A stretch of 64,000 nucleotides of DNA, from the NCBI RefSeq assembly GCF_027887165.1, contig NC_077228.1, positions 210,768,635-210,832,634 on the forward strand, written 5' to 3'. Position numbers and translations under genes: made by a program. Positions 12,001 to 24,200 of this stretch are shown here, piece after piece; the first letter of the stretch is position 1; every line of letters starts with the position of its first letter. This DNA comes from Monodelphis domestica. Taxonomy: Eukaryota; Chordata; Mammalia; Didelphimorphia; Didelphidae. Under the pieces are notes generated by a model. The model worked only from the letters and a program-made list of their open reading frames with translations, had not been told where the DNA came from and made no database searches.

Positions 12001-12659
12001 ACTATAGGAGTTTTTATGGTCAAGCTCTTTTTTTATTGTTGTTTGCTCATTTTTTATAGCCTGTTTCTGGACTTTGAATTTTATGTTAAAGTTGAACTCT
12101 GTTTAATAGAAGGTAGGGAGGCACTGAGTGAAACTTCAGGCTTTTCTGTGATGCTATTGGGTTTTTTTTTTAATATTTTCCCCTCAATAATAATTTTTAA
12201 GCCTTTATTAAAAAAAAAAGTTTGAGCCAATTTTTTACCCTCCCTAAGACAGCAAGTAATCTGATATAGATTTTACTTGTATAATGGTATAAAATCTTTC
12301 CACATTACTCATTTTATAAAAAAAGAATTCAAACAAAAGTTTGGAAATAAAGTGAAATATGAAATATGCTGACACTTTTGCAATCATCTCCAAGGCCCAT
12401 ACCTGTTGCTATCACTATATATGTTCTGGGCCAGCCCCAATCCCAGTGACACAGACTTCTTTTGCTAATCTCTCAATTTGTCTTGTTCTCTGACTTTTTG
12501 TTGGCTCTACTACCCCAAAATTTGATTTCAGGAGCTATCTGAAAGTTGTTTAGATGGGAATATTGGGACAGTTCAGATGAGTGGCTCCCTCTTCCCCTCA
12601 ATATCATTTAAACAAATTATATCTATTAGCTTTCCAAAGGAATATTAAAAAGACACAAG

Positions 12660-12925
12660 AACAGAAGCATTTATTAAATACCAACTGTGCATCAGACACT
12701 GTACTCAATGTTTTACAGTTATTATTTCAATTGATTCTTACAAAAACCATGTAAGGTAGGTGCTATTATGATTCTCATTTTATAGGTAAGGAAACTGAGG
12801 CAGACAGAGGGTAAGTGATCTGCCCAGGCTCATACAGATAGTAAGTGTCTCAGGTTGGATTGGACACAAGTCTTCCTCACTCTAGGTGAAGTGCTCTATT
12901 CACTTCACCACCTATCTACCCTTTA
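12660..12925 (-). repeat. MIR-type CORE-SINE
   Basis: TCTCATTTTATAGGTAAGG.. GAAACTGAGGCAGACAGAGG with GTAAGTGATCTGCCCAGGCT is the antisense MIR core. Confidence 0.85.
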
Positions 12926-12929
12926 TGGC

Positions 12930-13245
12930 AGAATTTCTTTAACCATTTCTCAACTGATATTTACTCTCTTAGTTTTTAGTTCTTTGCCATTGCAAAAAGA
13001 ACTGATATAAATATTTTTGTATCACACAGGTTCTTTTCCTCTTTCTTTGCTCTGAGATAAAGACCAAGTAATAGTTATCACTGAGTTAAAGGGTATGTAA
13101 AAACTTAATGACTGGGGGCATGATTCCAAATTGCTCTCAAGAATGGCTAGACATTCATTGCTCCATCAAACAATATACCTATTTAGCCAATGTGAAAATA
13201 TGTTTTGCATGATTTCACATGTATAATTGACATCTAATTTCTTTC
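12930..13245 (-). repeat. L1 3' fragment
   Basis: AACCATTTCTCAACTGATAT and TTCTTTGCCATTGCAAAAAG (antisense ORF2 C-terminus), then an antisense 3'-UTR stretch ending near 13245. Confidence 0.7.
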
Positions 13246-13276
13246 CTTCTCATTGGGGGAGAGGATAGAACCATGT

Positions 13277-13485
13277 TGTTGAACCTATGGCACATGTGCC
13301 AGAGTGGGCTGCTCCCCTCCCCCCTCTCCATCATGACTGAGGACATTTCTCTCATCACCTGCCCCTCTGCCCAACAGTCCAATGGAAGCACTTCCTCTCT
13401 ACCCTGTCAGGGGTAAGGGGGACAGTTTATATGCAGTGTAAGGGTTACAGTCTAGGCACTTGTCTCTAAAAGGTTCACCATCGCT
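13277..13485 (-). mobile_element. hAT-like MITE, diverged copy
   Basis: Ends TTGAACCTATGGCAC and GGTTCACCATCGCTGG. The inner block CCAATGGAAGCACTTCCTC is the reverse complement of the matching part of the element at 46329-46669. Confidence 0.6.
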
Positions 13486-13548
13486 GGTCTAGAGGAAAGG
13501 AAAGAATTTGGAACTCAAAAAAAAATGTTAAAGAATATTACAAATTGA

Positions 13549-13733
13549 TGCAGTTGGGTAGCTAAGTGGATTGAGAGCCAGGCCTCAAATCTGGCCTTAG
13601 CCACTTCCTCCCTGTGCTGACCCTGGGCAAGTCACTTAACTCCCATTGCCTAGTTCTTACTGCTCTTCTGTCTTGGAACCCAAAACATGATATTGATTCT
13701 AAGACAAAAGGTAAGGGTTTATTTTTTTAAAAA
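13549..13733 (+). repeat. MAR1-type SINE
   Basis: Sense copy with a short deletion between the head and the B box (GCCAGGCCTCAAATCTGGCC). Confidence 0.88.
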
Positions 13734-13739
13734 GAATAT

Positions 13740-14350
13740 AAAATAAAAAATATTAAAAATAATTTATAAATTGGAAGGAGTACAGAACAATTTATATCTT
13801 CTTTTCCTGTGGCCTCTCTACCAATTGTAATTTTCTTTTTTTTTTCTGGCCATTTTGTCAATCTGATGGGAACAAGGTAGAACCTTAGTCACTTTAGTTT
13901 GTATTTCTATAATTATTAGCAATTTGGAGCATTTTTTTCTATGCTTATTGACATCTTGGATTTCCTTCTTTGAGAAGTGCTTGTTCATATCCCTTGATCA
14001 TGACTGACTTGATATCTATTGGAGAAAGGCTCTTATTCTTATAAATTTCCCTATATATCTTGGATATGACCTTTATCAGAGAAACAGAGAAACAAAGAAA
14101 TTTTTATCAGAGAATTTGCTACAGATTTCCAACCTTCCCCAGTTTCCTATTTCCTTTATCATTTCAACTGCATTTTGTTTGAGCAAACTTCTTAATTTTA
14201 TGTAATCAAAATTGTCCATTTTATTTTCCGATCTTCCCTTATTTGGTTATGGATTCTTCCCTTACTCATTGATCTGAAAGGCAATTTCTTCCTTACTCCT
14301 CTAATTTATGATGTTACCCTGAACATCTAAGTCAGGTGTCCCATCCTTGT
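13740..14350 (-). repeat. L1 fragment
   Basis: Antisense L1 sequence downstream of the 12.9-13.2 kb piece: ATTTTGTCAATCTGATGGGA, GGAGAAAGGCTCTTATTCTT and TTATCAGAGAAAC motifs. Confidence 0.7.
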
Positions 14351-14930
14351 TAGTTTAAAGCCCTTTTTGTTCTATTTGCAAGATACCCAGCAATATATTC
14401 CTCTCTGCCTTTGTTAGGTATACTTCAGTTCTGGCTGGGAATCTGTCATTTCTGTTTTTGATGTATTTCTGGCCAGATATAGAGTAAATCTAATGAGTGG
14501 CAAAATTGCCTACATGGATGAGGCTACAGATTCATCAATACATTACTTTAAACTGAATTTTAAATATTTTGGCTTCTGTGGTTTTATGTATGTAAGAATA
14601 TTATTCAATATCATATGCTATTTGTTTCTTTAACTGGATTTGTTCAGAACTTTATTAGGTTTACAATAAATGTTTTATACAAAATAATCAGAGGCTTGCT
14701 TTTCTCCTGTAACCTAATTGATCTATACCGGGAAGAGAAAAGAGACTGTATGGTATATGAGGGCTCAAATAAATCAAGAGGATTAATAATAACAAAATAA
14801 TAATAATGTCACATTACACAACAATATCATACCTCATAATAATTATAATATACTACATAATTATAATTATATGTAATGTAATAATTAGCACTGATTTTTA
14901 ATATTTAATAATGATTATTCATATAATGCT
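14350..14930. other. no recognised feature
   Basis: Very AT-rich; short TAATAATAA runs at 14784-14805. Confidence 0.45.
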
Positions 14931-15125
14931 TTAAATTTGGCCAAGCACTTCACACATTATCTCATTTTATGTTCACAACAACCCTGAGAGGTATGATTAT
15001 GCCCACTTATAGATGAGGCAGGCAGAGGTTAAATGACTTGTTTAATGTCTTGAGGCAGGATGATCAATATTCAGGGCTTACTGACTCTAGCCTGGTCCAG
15101 CATTCTATCCATTAGACCACATTGC
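14930..15125 (-). repeat. MIR-type CORE-SINE
   Basis: TTATCTCATTTTATGTTCACAA and CACTTATAGATGAGGCAGGC, with TCCATTAGACCAC at the head. It ends about 50 bp before the first recognised ST6GALNAC2 exon. Confidence 0.82.
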
Positions 15126-15172
15126 ACAGAGACAGGAGTATGGATCCTTTATCTCTCTGTTTTCTCCCACAG

Positions 15173-15233
15173 GATGATATCAGTTACCAATTATACTCCC
15201 AACCTTGAAGAACACAGCCCTTGGAACAGAAAG
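15173..15233 (+). CDS. ST6GALNAC2: ST6GALNAC2 first recognised coding exon (stem region)
   Basis: 61 bp between a strong acceptor (TTTTCTCCCACAG) and donor AAG|GTATGA. One base completes a codon from the missing upstream exon; then 20 codons read [20 protein letters not shown] and end in phase 0, which fits the next exon. It aligns with the stem segment before the catalytic domain in human ST6GALNAC2. NYT is a potential N-glycosylation site. A MIR copy ends just upstream (about 15122). This is the weakest exon, because the stem is poorly conserved. Confidence 0.72.
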
Positions 15234-18200
15234 GTATGATGGTTAGCCCCTCAGTTGGAGTGTAATGATCTTAGGTTATGGGAAAAAATGGAAAAAATAG
15301 GATTAGAGGATGGCCCTAGTGAGATGATACAAATCAAGGAATTTTCCTTTCCTTGTAGCCATGCCCCCTCTGGCACCTGGCGCAGTGCTAAGAAAACAGT
15401 GGGCAAACAAATAAGCACTCCAATGATGGGTATTGACCCATAGATTGTCCTAGGTTTAGTCACTTGCTGTCTGCCCCTATTCCCTCATAAGGTAGGCGAT
15501 TCTATAGTCTGAGTGCCCTTGTATTCCAAGTCCAACTCTAGACACTGTCAGGTAACACAAAGGAAATGATACAGAGTCATCCAAGTCTGTTGGGGTAGGG
15601 TAAGACCTAGACATAGTTACAGTATAATATATAAACAAGTCTAAGGTAACAATATTACCCGATAATGTAATCAATCTGATATGGTATGGTAAGGTTGGGA
15701 GGCAAGTTACATGCAGAAAGGGTCCTTTTTTCACCACTAGAGTAATCAATAAACATTTACAAAGAGCCTACTATGTGTAAAAGCACTGCAAATGGTTGGG
15801 GGCAAATGAGGGAGAGAGAATGTGGTATAAAGTTTAAGGAATAGTTCTTGCTCACTTTACACACAGATAACTATGATACAAATAATGTAAAAGAAATATA
15901 CTAGACTTTATACTTTACTATCTACTTTACACACAGATAACTATAATACAAATAATGTAAAAGAAGTATATACTAGAGGCCCACAAAAGAGGGTTCAGGG
16001 GAAGGCATTGTTAACTTTGGAGAGATCAGGGAAAGCTTTGTTTTTTTGAGGAGGAAATTTTTTTTTAAAGTTAAATCTTGAAGAATGGATAGGATTTCAA
16101 AAGTCAGGGAAGAAATGGTAGGAGTAATGGCCAAAAGGGTGGACTCCTAGAGAGCAGAGATGGTTTCTCACTTGTTCTTTGCATCCCCATTACCTAGATC
16201 AGTATTTTGCACTTAGTAGGCTGGGTGGGTTGGGAAAACAAAAGCTGAGTCATTTCTCAGAAGGGTTAACAGTAGATCATATAAATGAGAGTTAAAAAAA
16301 GGGATTGTAGGGGGCAGCTGGGTAGCTCAGTGGATTGAGAGCCAGGCCTAGAGACAGGAGGTCCTGGGTTCAAATCTGGCCTCAGACACTTCCCAGCTGT
16401 GTGACCCTGGGCAAGTCACTTGACCCCCATTGCCCTTACCACTGTTCTGCCTTGAAACCAATACACAGTATTGTAAGGGAGGTGAGGGTTTAAAAAAAGG
16501 GGGGGATTGTAGAGGTATTATTAAATTTATAGATGAGATCCAGAAAGATGCATTGCCCAACATACTATACAGAGTTAGTTCCAGCTCCCAAGTTAACATG
16601 CCATATCGAATTTCCTAGAAGTGCTAGAAGTTGCCATTCCTGATGGCTCATAAATTCTAGCAGGGCTACATAAGCTTGAATTGTCTCTAAAACCATATGA
16701 TTAGTAGTGCCTTAGGAGGAGAGATCGGTTATTTTTCTATTCCCTTCTCCCTTTTCCCTAGACAGGGCTACATGGTTCTCCACTGGACTTGTCCCATTCT
16801 TAGTCCTGGCCCACATTTTGAGCTATGTCACTTTCTTCCCTACAACACTAGCCCTGCAATCTCTCAGTGGCCCATGCTGTTCAAAAACACGATCATTTCA
16901 AGAATAAATTTAACTTCAGCATCCCAGTGCTGCTATGGGACAGGCTTTTCTCCAGGGAGCTCTGGAACCAACTGGATCAACGGGATCCTCCCTATGGCTG
17001 GCAGGGACTTTCCTATGAAGGTAATTTTGCTGCTGTCCCTCAACCTTCCATTTGCTTCCATTCAACTCTCACCTCATTCCCAGTTCTCTTAGTAGGATTC
17101 CTCTCATCTATTTCCTTTCCATCCAAAAGCTAAGACACATCCCTAGAGAGCCACAGTCCTCTGTCCAAAAATTCAGACACTAGCTGAGCATTTCTTTCCT
17201 TGGCATACCCCTTCACCCCTAAGTTCCGTCCTGTAAGTGAATAATCTTATAAAACCAAAACCCCAAAACATAAACCCAAATAAATAATTGAAAAATTGTG
17301 TACTTTCATCTGTAATCTGACTCCAAAAGTTCTTTCTCTAGAGGTAGATAGCGTTCTTTGTCCTAAGTTCCTTAGAATTGTCCTGGATCAGGGGCAGCTG
17401 GGTAGCTCAGTGGATGGAGAGCCAGGCCTATAGATGGGAGGTCCTGGGTTCAAATCTGACCTCACTTAACCCCCATTGCCTAGCCCTTACCACTCTTCTG
17501 CCTTGGAACCAATACATTGATTGTATTGATTCTAAGGTGGAAGGTGAGGTTTTTTTTTGTTTTGTTTTTTAATTGTCCTGGATCTTACAAAGAACTCTTG
17601 TTAGAGTCACGGTTCCCCTACCCCTCTGCCCTTGGGTGCTATGGTCCCAGTCTGGGAAAGCTCAGGAACCTGGAGGCTTATTCCTAGTAAAAGGTTTGAG
17701 CTGTTATAATGGAGTATCTTATTTTTTCCTACACAAAAGGCAAACATGCCAGTGACCTCAAACTTGCCTTGTTTATTATTCTTGCTACCATCATTGTCAT
17801 AACTCTTAGCCCAAAAGTCCTACCTGATAGAGCTCGCCCCAATCCATATCCCTTTTGTCTCTCTTTTACCTACCCCCATCACCGGTAACTATTGCAGGAG
17901 AAAAGGGTGACCAGAGATGCTGGGGTTTGGATGGAGCAATTTTTGAAAGATCAAATAGAACAAATCTCCTGTCTGGGCTTTGGATTGTGGCTGTTCTCCT
18001 GTTCCTCTTGGAAAATCCAAGAAATGCAGGTTTTTCCAAATATCACTAAGAAGAAACAAGCCTTTTGCCCTTTAGACTGATTAACTAATCTCAGTAGAGG
18101 ATCACGGGCAGTGGCAATGAAGCAAAGTATGGCAAAGGGTCCTCATTTCTGATCTTTATTGTTAAAAATTATCATTATTGTTATTTTGCAAGTTTGTTTT

Positions 18201-21200
18201 CCTACAATATATGTGCTTTCCTTTTGTCTAGCAAAGGATCCCTAGACCCTGGCCATTCTTGATTCTTTAAAATAATTTTTTTTTAACCCTTTACCTTTTG
18301 TCTTGGTATCGATATTAAGTATCAGTTCCAAAGCAGAAGAGTGGTAAGGACTAGATGATTGGGGTTAAATGACTTGCCCAAGGTCACACAGCTAGGAAGT
18401 GTCTGAAGCCACATCTTTCTGACTACCGGTCTGACTCTGAGCCATCTCTCTGTTCTCATTCTGGATTTTTAAAAGGTTCAAGGGTGATGAGGAACCAAGA
18501 TACAAGTTATCCTAATATCTTCCCTTCCAAGTCTAAATGCCTTTTTTCCCTACCCCCAGACCCCAGTCCAAATGGTCCATTGTTCCTATACCATGTCTTT
18601 GCTAATGTTTCTTTGGGGAAAAGGTCTGAGGGAGAATGATGAGCTTGTAACATGCCTCCCTCCCACCAACCCCTGATTTCCATCTCACAGTGATAGTTTC
18701 CACCTTGAACCTCCTGAACACCCCAACCAATGCTCACCTGTTTGAACACACCATGAAACAACATAAGAGTTGCATTCGATGTGCTGTTGTGGGCAATGGT
18801 GGCATCCTCAATGGGTCCCGTCAAGGTCAAGAGATTGATTCCCATGACTTCATTTTCAGGTATATATGAGAGTCCAGTCAGGAGAGAGGGCTAATGAAAA
18901 GTAGGGGAGTAGGGGGCAGCTGGGTGGCTCAGTGGATGGAAAGCCAGGCCTAGAGATGGGAGGTCCTAGGTTCAAATCTGGCCTCAGACATTTCCCAGCT
19001 ATGTGACCCTGGGCAAGTCACTTAACCCCCATTGCCTCGCCCTTACCACTCTTCTGCCTTGGAACCAATATGCAGCATTGACTCCAAGATGGAAGGTAAG
19101 GGTTTAAAAAAAAAAGTAGGGGAGTGAAGGATGAAGTGAAGGAGGGCAGATAAAAAAGAGAAAGATTATCTGGTCATGGGGAGAAGGGTTGAGAGCAGAT
19201 TAATTCCTCTGAATAGAGTACTTCCCTGGTGTCTGTAGTCCTTTCTTAGAGATGAGGATAAAATAGAGTGCTTAACTTTGAGGATGTCCCAATCCAATGG
19301 GAGGGAGAACATGCTCATAGGATTTATGTATCAAGTCATGATAATTAATAGGGTAAAAATTAGGTGTCTAAGTACCAAAAGTACATGGATAAAGCAGCAG
19401 AGATAGGAAGTTGTTTTCTTAATTTTTTTTTAAATTACCTTCCATCTTAGAATTAATACTGTGTTGGCAGGAGAGCAGTAAGGGTTGGGGGATGGGGGTT
19501 AAGTGACTTGCCCAGGGTCACACAGCTAGGAAGTGTCTGAGATCAGAGTTGATCCCAAGACCTCCTGTCTCCTCTCAATCCTCTGAGCCACCCAGCTGCC
19601 CATTTTCTTAATTTTGAAGGAGAGGAGGAAAATGGACTGACTGGCAGAGAGAAAGCTGTGGGGCTATTTAGATAAAAGGGAGTCACTTAAAGGGAGTAAG
19701 GAATCTGTGTTGGGGACTAATGAGAAATGAAGTTGGTATAATTGGAAATTCCTTTTTCTCTTAGGGTCAATGGGGCTGTCATCAAAGGCTATGAGAAGGA
19801 TGTGGGCACCAAGACCTCATTCTATGTTTTCTCTGTGAACACAATGAAGAACTCTCTGATTTCTTACAGGAAACTGGGCTTCACTTCAGTGCCCCAAGGC
19901 AAAGTGGGTGTTCTCCATGGGAGCTGAGACTCCGATTTGTACAACACAGGATCCTGAAGTTTAGACAACGGGTTACCCCCATATAACTAGAATTCTTTGC
20001 ACAAATGAAAGGCACCAATGGACTTCAGTCCCCAGTTCTGAGCTTCCCAGGAAATTCTTGACCCACAACACAGAACAAGGCTTCTTACTATGTGGTTATA
20101 TTTCCGAAGGTCCTTAGAAAAATACTGCATCTTTATTTTCATTCATCTTTGGCTTCCTTTGTAATCTGTATTTAATTTTATCCATTTTAAATTTTCTGAG
20201 AAGGGTTGCAGCTAGTTGGTTATTTCAGGGGGTGTATAAACTTGGAAAGGAAAAAATAAGACTTGACAAGACTGTTAAAGGATCCATGACACACACACAC
20301 GAATTTAAGAACCCTTGGCATAAAACTAGACGTTTGGAGGAGATTCCCCATTGCCTCAGGTCAGACCCTCTCCCTCAGATTACAGGTGGGAGGTGAAGGT
20401 CCGCTGGGGTGTGGAGGAAGGGTGCAGTACTTTGTGGCTTATCTCACAGGCCTAGGATCTCCCAATAGATTTTTGTTTTTTGCTTTTGCCACTTGAGGAA
20501 CTTATAGCTGGGAGTCCTCAATTGTGCAGGTCAACCAGACTGGTGGCCAAGTCTCAAGCCTCAATCCTCAATCCAGGGCCTCTTTCTGGGCCCTGGAGAT
20601 GATCAACTATATCAAAAGTACTTAGTACATCTCCATGGAATGGGAGTTAGGGGACTGGAAAGCCATTCTCCAGTAGGCCATCCTAGGTTTAAAAAGGAAG
20701 TATCTGGGCTAGATATACAACCTAAATTTCTGGCTCAGCTATTTCTATTACTTTGGCAGGACTTGCGCTATATCTTCATTCCCTCAAATAACCGGGACTA
20801 TCTCATGCTAAGATCAGCCATTCTAGGTATGCCTGTCCCTGAAGGCCGTGACAAAGGAGATCAGTAAGTAGACGAAATGGGATTGGGGAAGTGAGAGGGG
20901 GCAGGATACAGGAAAAGGAGGGGCCAGGGAGTTGGAATAGTAATATTATATAGCGTAATTTGCCTCACAAACATCCTAATACTCAAGGGGTCCATTGGTG
21001 GGATAAGATGGGTAGAGCCCAGGGAATAGAGTTTCTCCAAGCAGGGTTGGCAAATTCCCAAGGCAAGAGTTTAAGAACTTACACTCTTCATTCCTATGAT
21101 GTAATACCACTTTGGAAAAGTGCAAGTAACATTTCTTTTTTTTTTCCTTTTTTTTTAAACCCTTACCTTCCATCTTGGAATCAATACTGTGTATTGGCTC

Positions 21201-24200
21201 CAAGGCAAAAGAGTGGTAAGGGCCAGGCAATGGGGTCAAGTGACTTGCCCAGGGTCATACAGCTGGGAAGTGTCTGAGGTCAAATATGAACCCAGGACCT
21301 CCCATCTCTAGGCCTGGCTCTTAATCCACTGAGCCACCCAGCTGCCCCCGCAAGTAACATTTCTACATTTCTGCCATGTTTCTTCTGGTAACCAATAATC
21401 CTTTCTAATTGTGAACCTATAGGAATGACCAAGAGCTACTCAAGGGATGGTTAGCAAGGTTCAGTTTTGTATGGACCAGGTAGGAAATTATTCCTTTTTC
21501 TGAAGGATCTCTCAGAAACTAACCTAGCTGCCTTATATATGTATATCTCTAAACACACACAAAGGTCTTTCAATAGTGGGGTGGCTAGGGCCTTGGCTAG
21601 GAAAGTTATTCTCAATAGTTACGAGGGCCTCGTCTCTCTCACCTAACAGGAATTTTTTTATAATAACCAGGAGAGCAGACTGCTTACTGCTCATGCCTTC
21701 TGTGAAATACAGGAAAGACTAAGAAAATGCTTGTTTTCCTAGGTCTTAATTTGAACCTCTCTACCTTCTTTTCTTTCTAGACCAAGCAGCGTCTTTGCTC
21801 CCAAATGAATCTTTTCCCATGACGTTCCATATGCTTGAAATAATTTCCTTGCTCTTCAGGGTTTCCCTTAATCACTATCTAACCTTACTTAGTCCCACAC
21901 CAATACAAAAGTAAATAACTGATTAAAATGAACAATTCTAAGCCCTAATCATTTATACTCACTCCTACAAAAAAGGAGGGAGATTTGGGAGTTGGCCTTC
22001 CTCTCAACCCCTCACAAGCTTGGGCCAGTGCCCTAGACTCTGCAAGCACTCAATAATTACTTGATGATGGTGATAGTGATAACAATGACTTTTGTGACCC
22101 GGGAGGGGTTTGGGCTCCTAAGAAAGGTTCACTCAAAGGCAAGGTTTAATAAGATAGATAGAAGCCTCCCCAACACCAATGAACTCCCCCTCCCAATCCC
22201 CCAATCCTTCCCCTACCCAATCCCCCTCCCAATCCCGTTCGGGTCACTTTTCTCCAAACCAGCCTCATGCAACACCTAGAGGATCTAGCCATACCCGAAC
22301 TCCAAACCAAACTCCCCCCATTTCTCCTTCTACACCCTCTTCTCGAGTTCCATCCCAAACTCCTGGTGTAGTACCCCTTTCTCCCTCCCAACCTACTTCA
22401 CGGGCTCCTTCCCAAACTCTCACCCCACCTCTGAGCCAATCTCCCTTCCAAACTCGCCCATCCTCCAGGGGTCTCTCTCAGACTCCCACTCCACCTCCCT
22501 CCAAATCTCCTTCTCAATCCTCTCAAGCCAGTCTCGCTGCTGCTGCTGCTGCTCCCTCTGTAGTATGGCCTACTCGGACTCGCTCTCCTCTTGTCCCTTC
22601 TCATATCGCTCCCTACGTCTCACAGCTCCTGAACCCCAACCCCTATTTCCAGCCCCCTACCATTCCTATCCCTTACAATCCTTGTTTTCCCTGTAACTTT
22701 CCTTGCACTCCTTCTAAAACCAAAACTCCAGAATCTCTATATTATCCGATCTTTCCGGCCCCTCCTCGTCTCCCTCCTCTAAATCTCAGTTACCCGCCCT
22801 CTCATGGTCTGTTCACACCTCCTTGTTCTGTAACTCACCAACCTCCTTTGGACTGCTTCACTCTAACAAAACCCTATCAAGCTCCTACCATAATACCTGC
22901 GACTTTCTATACCCCTTTCTCACGAACCCATCCTCATCCCCGAAGTCATCTTCGTCGTCGTCAAACTAGCCTTGCCCCTCTAACATCATCGTCTCCACCT
23001 CATTTTGATTTTAATCGTGCTGTACATTTCTTTCGTGACTGAACTCCTAGACCACAGGCCTATTTTGGACCAGAAGCCGCTGCAAGTAAATTCAAGCTGT
23101 TACATCCAGATTTCATCAACTACCTGAAAGAGAGGTATGGAGGGTGGCCAGGGCCTTGGCTCTTTTCAATGCTCAAATCCACTCCCTGACCTTTGCCTCC
23201 ATCTCTCTCAATACTTTCCTTCACCACTGGATAGTCATTACTTCACCTGAACACTAGCAACCCCTTGCCCCATCCCTCTCTATACTTCCTGTATCCGATT
23301 CCTCTCCTGTCCTTAGCCTCACCATCTGCAAGGTTTGAGTCACCTGTTCCTTTCACAGATGATCAGAGCTGAAGCAGGAAGGGATCTCAGAAGTCATTTT
23401 AGTCCAATCCTCTCATTTTGCAGATGACAACATTGAGAGCTCAGAAGAGATCTGAATCTAGATATTCTAAGTCTGGAGCTAATACTTTTTCTGCTGGACC
23501 ATGTGCCATCTGATCTCTCCTGGTCTGGCAGCAAAAGATAATTTTAGGGTTGGGCTCAAACCTGTTAATAATGGGTTTCTTATGGGATTCCCTTAGTTGT
23601 GGAGTAATGGCAAAGGGAGGGGAAGGAAGAGGAAGTGATTGAATTGGGCTGGTTTATACAGCAGCGGCTTCTAATTATGTCCATTAACATTGAGGGGGTA
23701 CAAGCATGAGTTGGGCTGCCAGTGTTCCTACTATTATCCCATCCTCCCAACTGTTAGTTTTTATTTCACTTCACAATATTTATATTTGGATTCCCATAAG
23801 GATATGACTAATAAAAGTCTGCATTCCAGAAGACATTGAGGAAAAATTTCCTATCTTGTGCTAATTGTCACAAAAAATATTATACATAGCCAGAGTTTAA
23901 CTGTCAGAGGCCTATGACTGAATGGACTGAATTTTGTATGTGAAATTTTTTTGCCTTCAGTTTTCTGAAATCCAAACTCATCCATACAAAGAGGGGGCAC
24001 CTCTATATACCTACCACTGGGGCTCTTATGTTGCTGACAGCTTTGCATACCTGTGACCAGGTAAGAAATACCATCTCCTACTAATGAAGCCAAGCTATGC
24101 TTAGTCTGCGACCATCAGTGAACCTAATTTTATTCCCACCATCTCAGGACATTGCTGTGAAGCAATAACTATCTTCTAATCACTTTTTTTTAAAGGGGGC

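Noticed and set aside
15174-15176. ATG at the start of the first recognised exon as the true start codon
   Set aside because: It follows a strong splice acceptor directly, and starting there would leave a Golgi enzyme without a signal anchor; it is more likely an internal Met.
16697-17092. 131-codon open frame overlapping a coding exon
   Set aside because: It is in a different frame from the conserved [10 protein letters not shown] reading and has no similarity to the family.
18507-18845. 112-codon - strand open frame
   Set aside because: Shadow of the ST6GALNAC2 sialylmotif L exon on the other strand.
22146-22604. Gly/Arg-rich - strand open frames opposite the intronic P/S/T frame
   Set aside because: Complement of a pyrimidine-rich tract; they are shorter, broken by stops, and show no repeat in phase.
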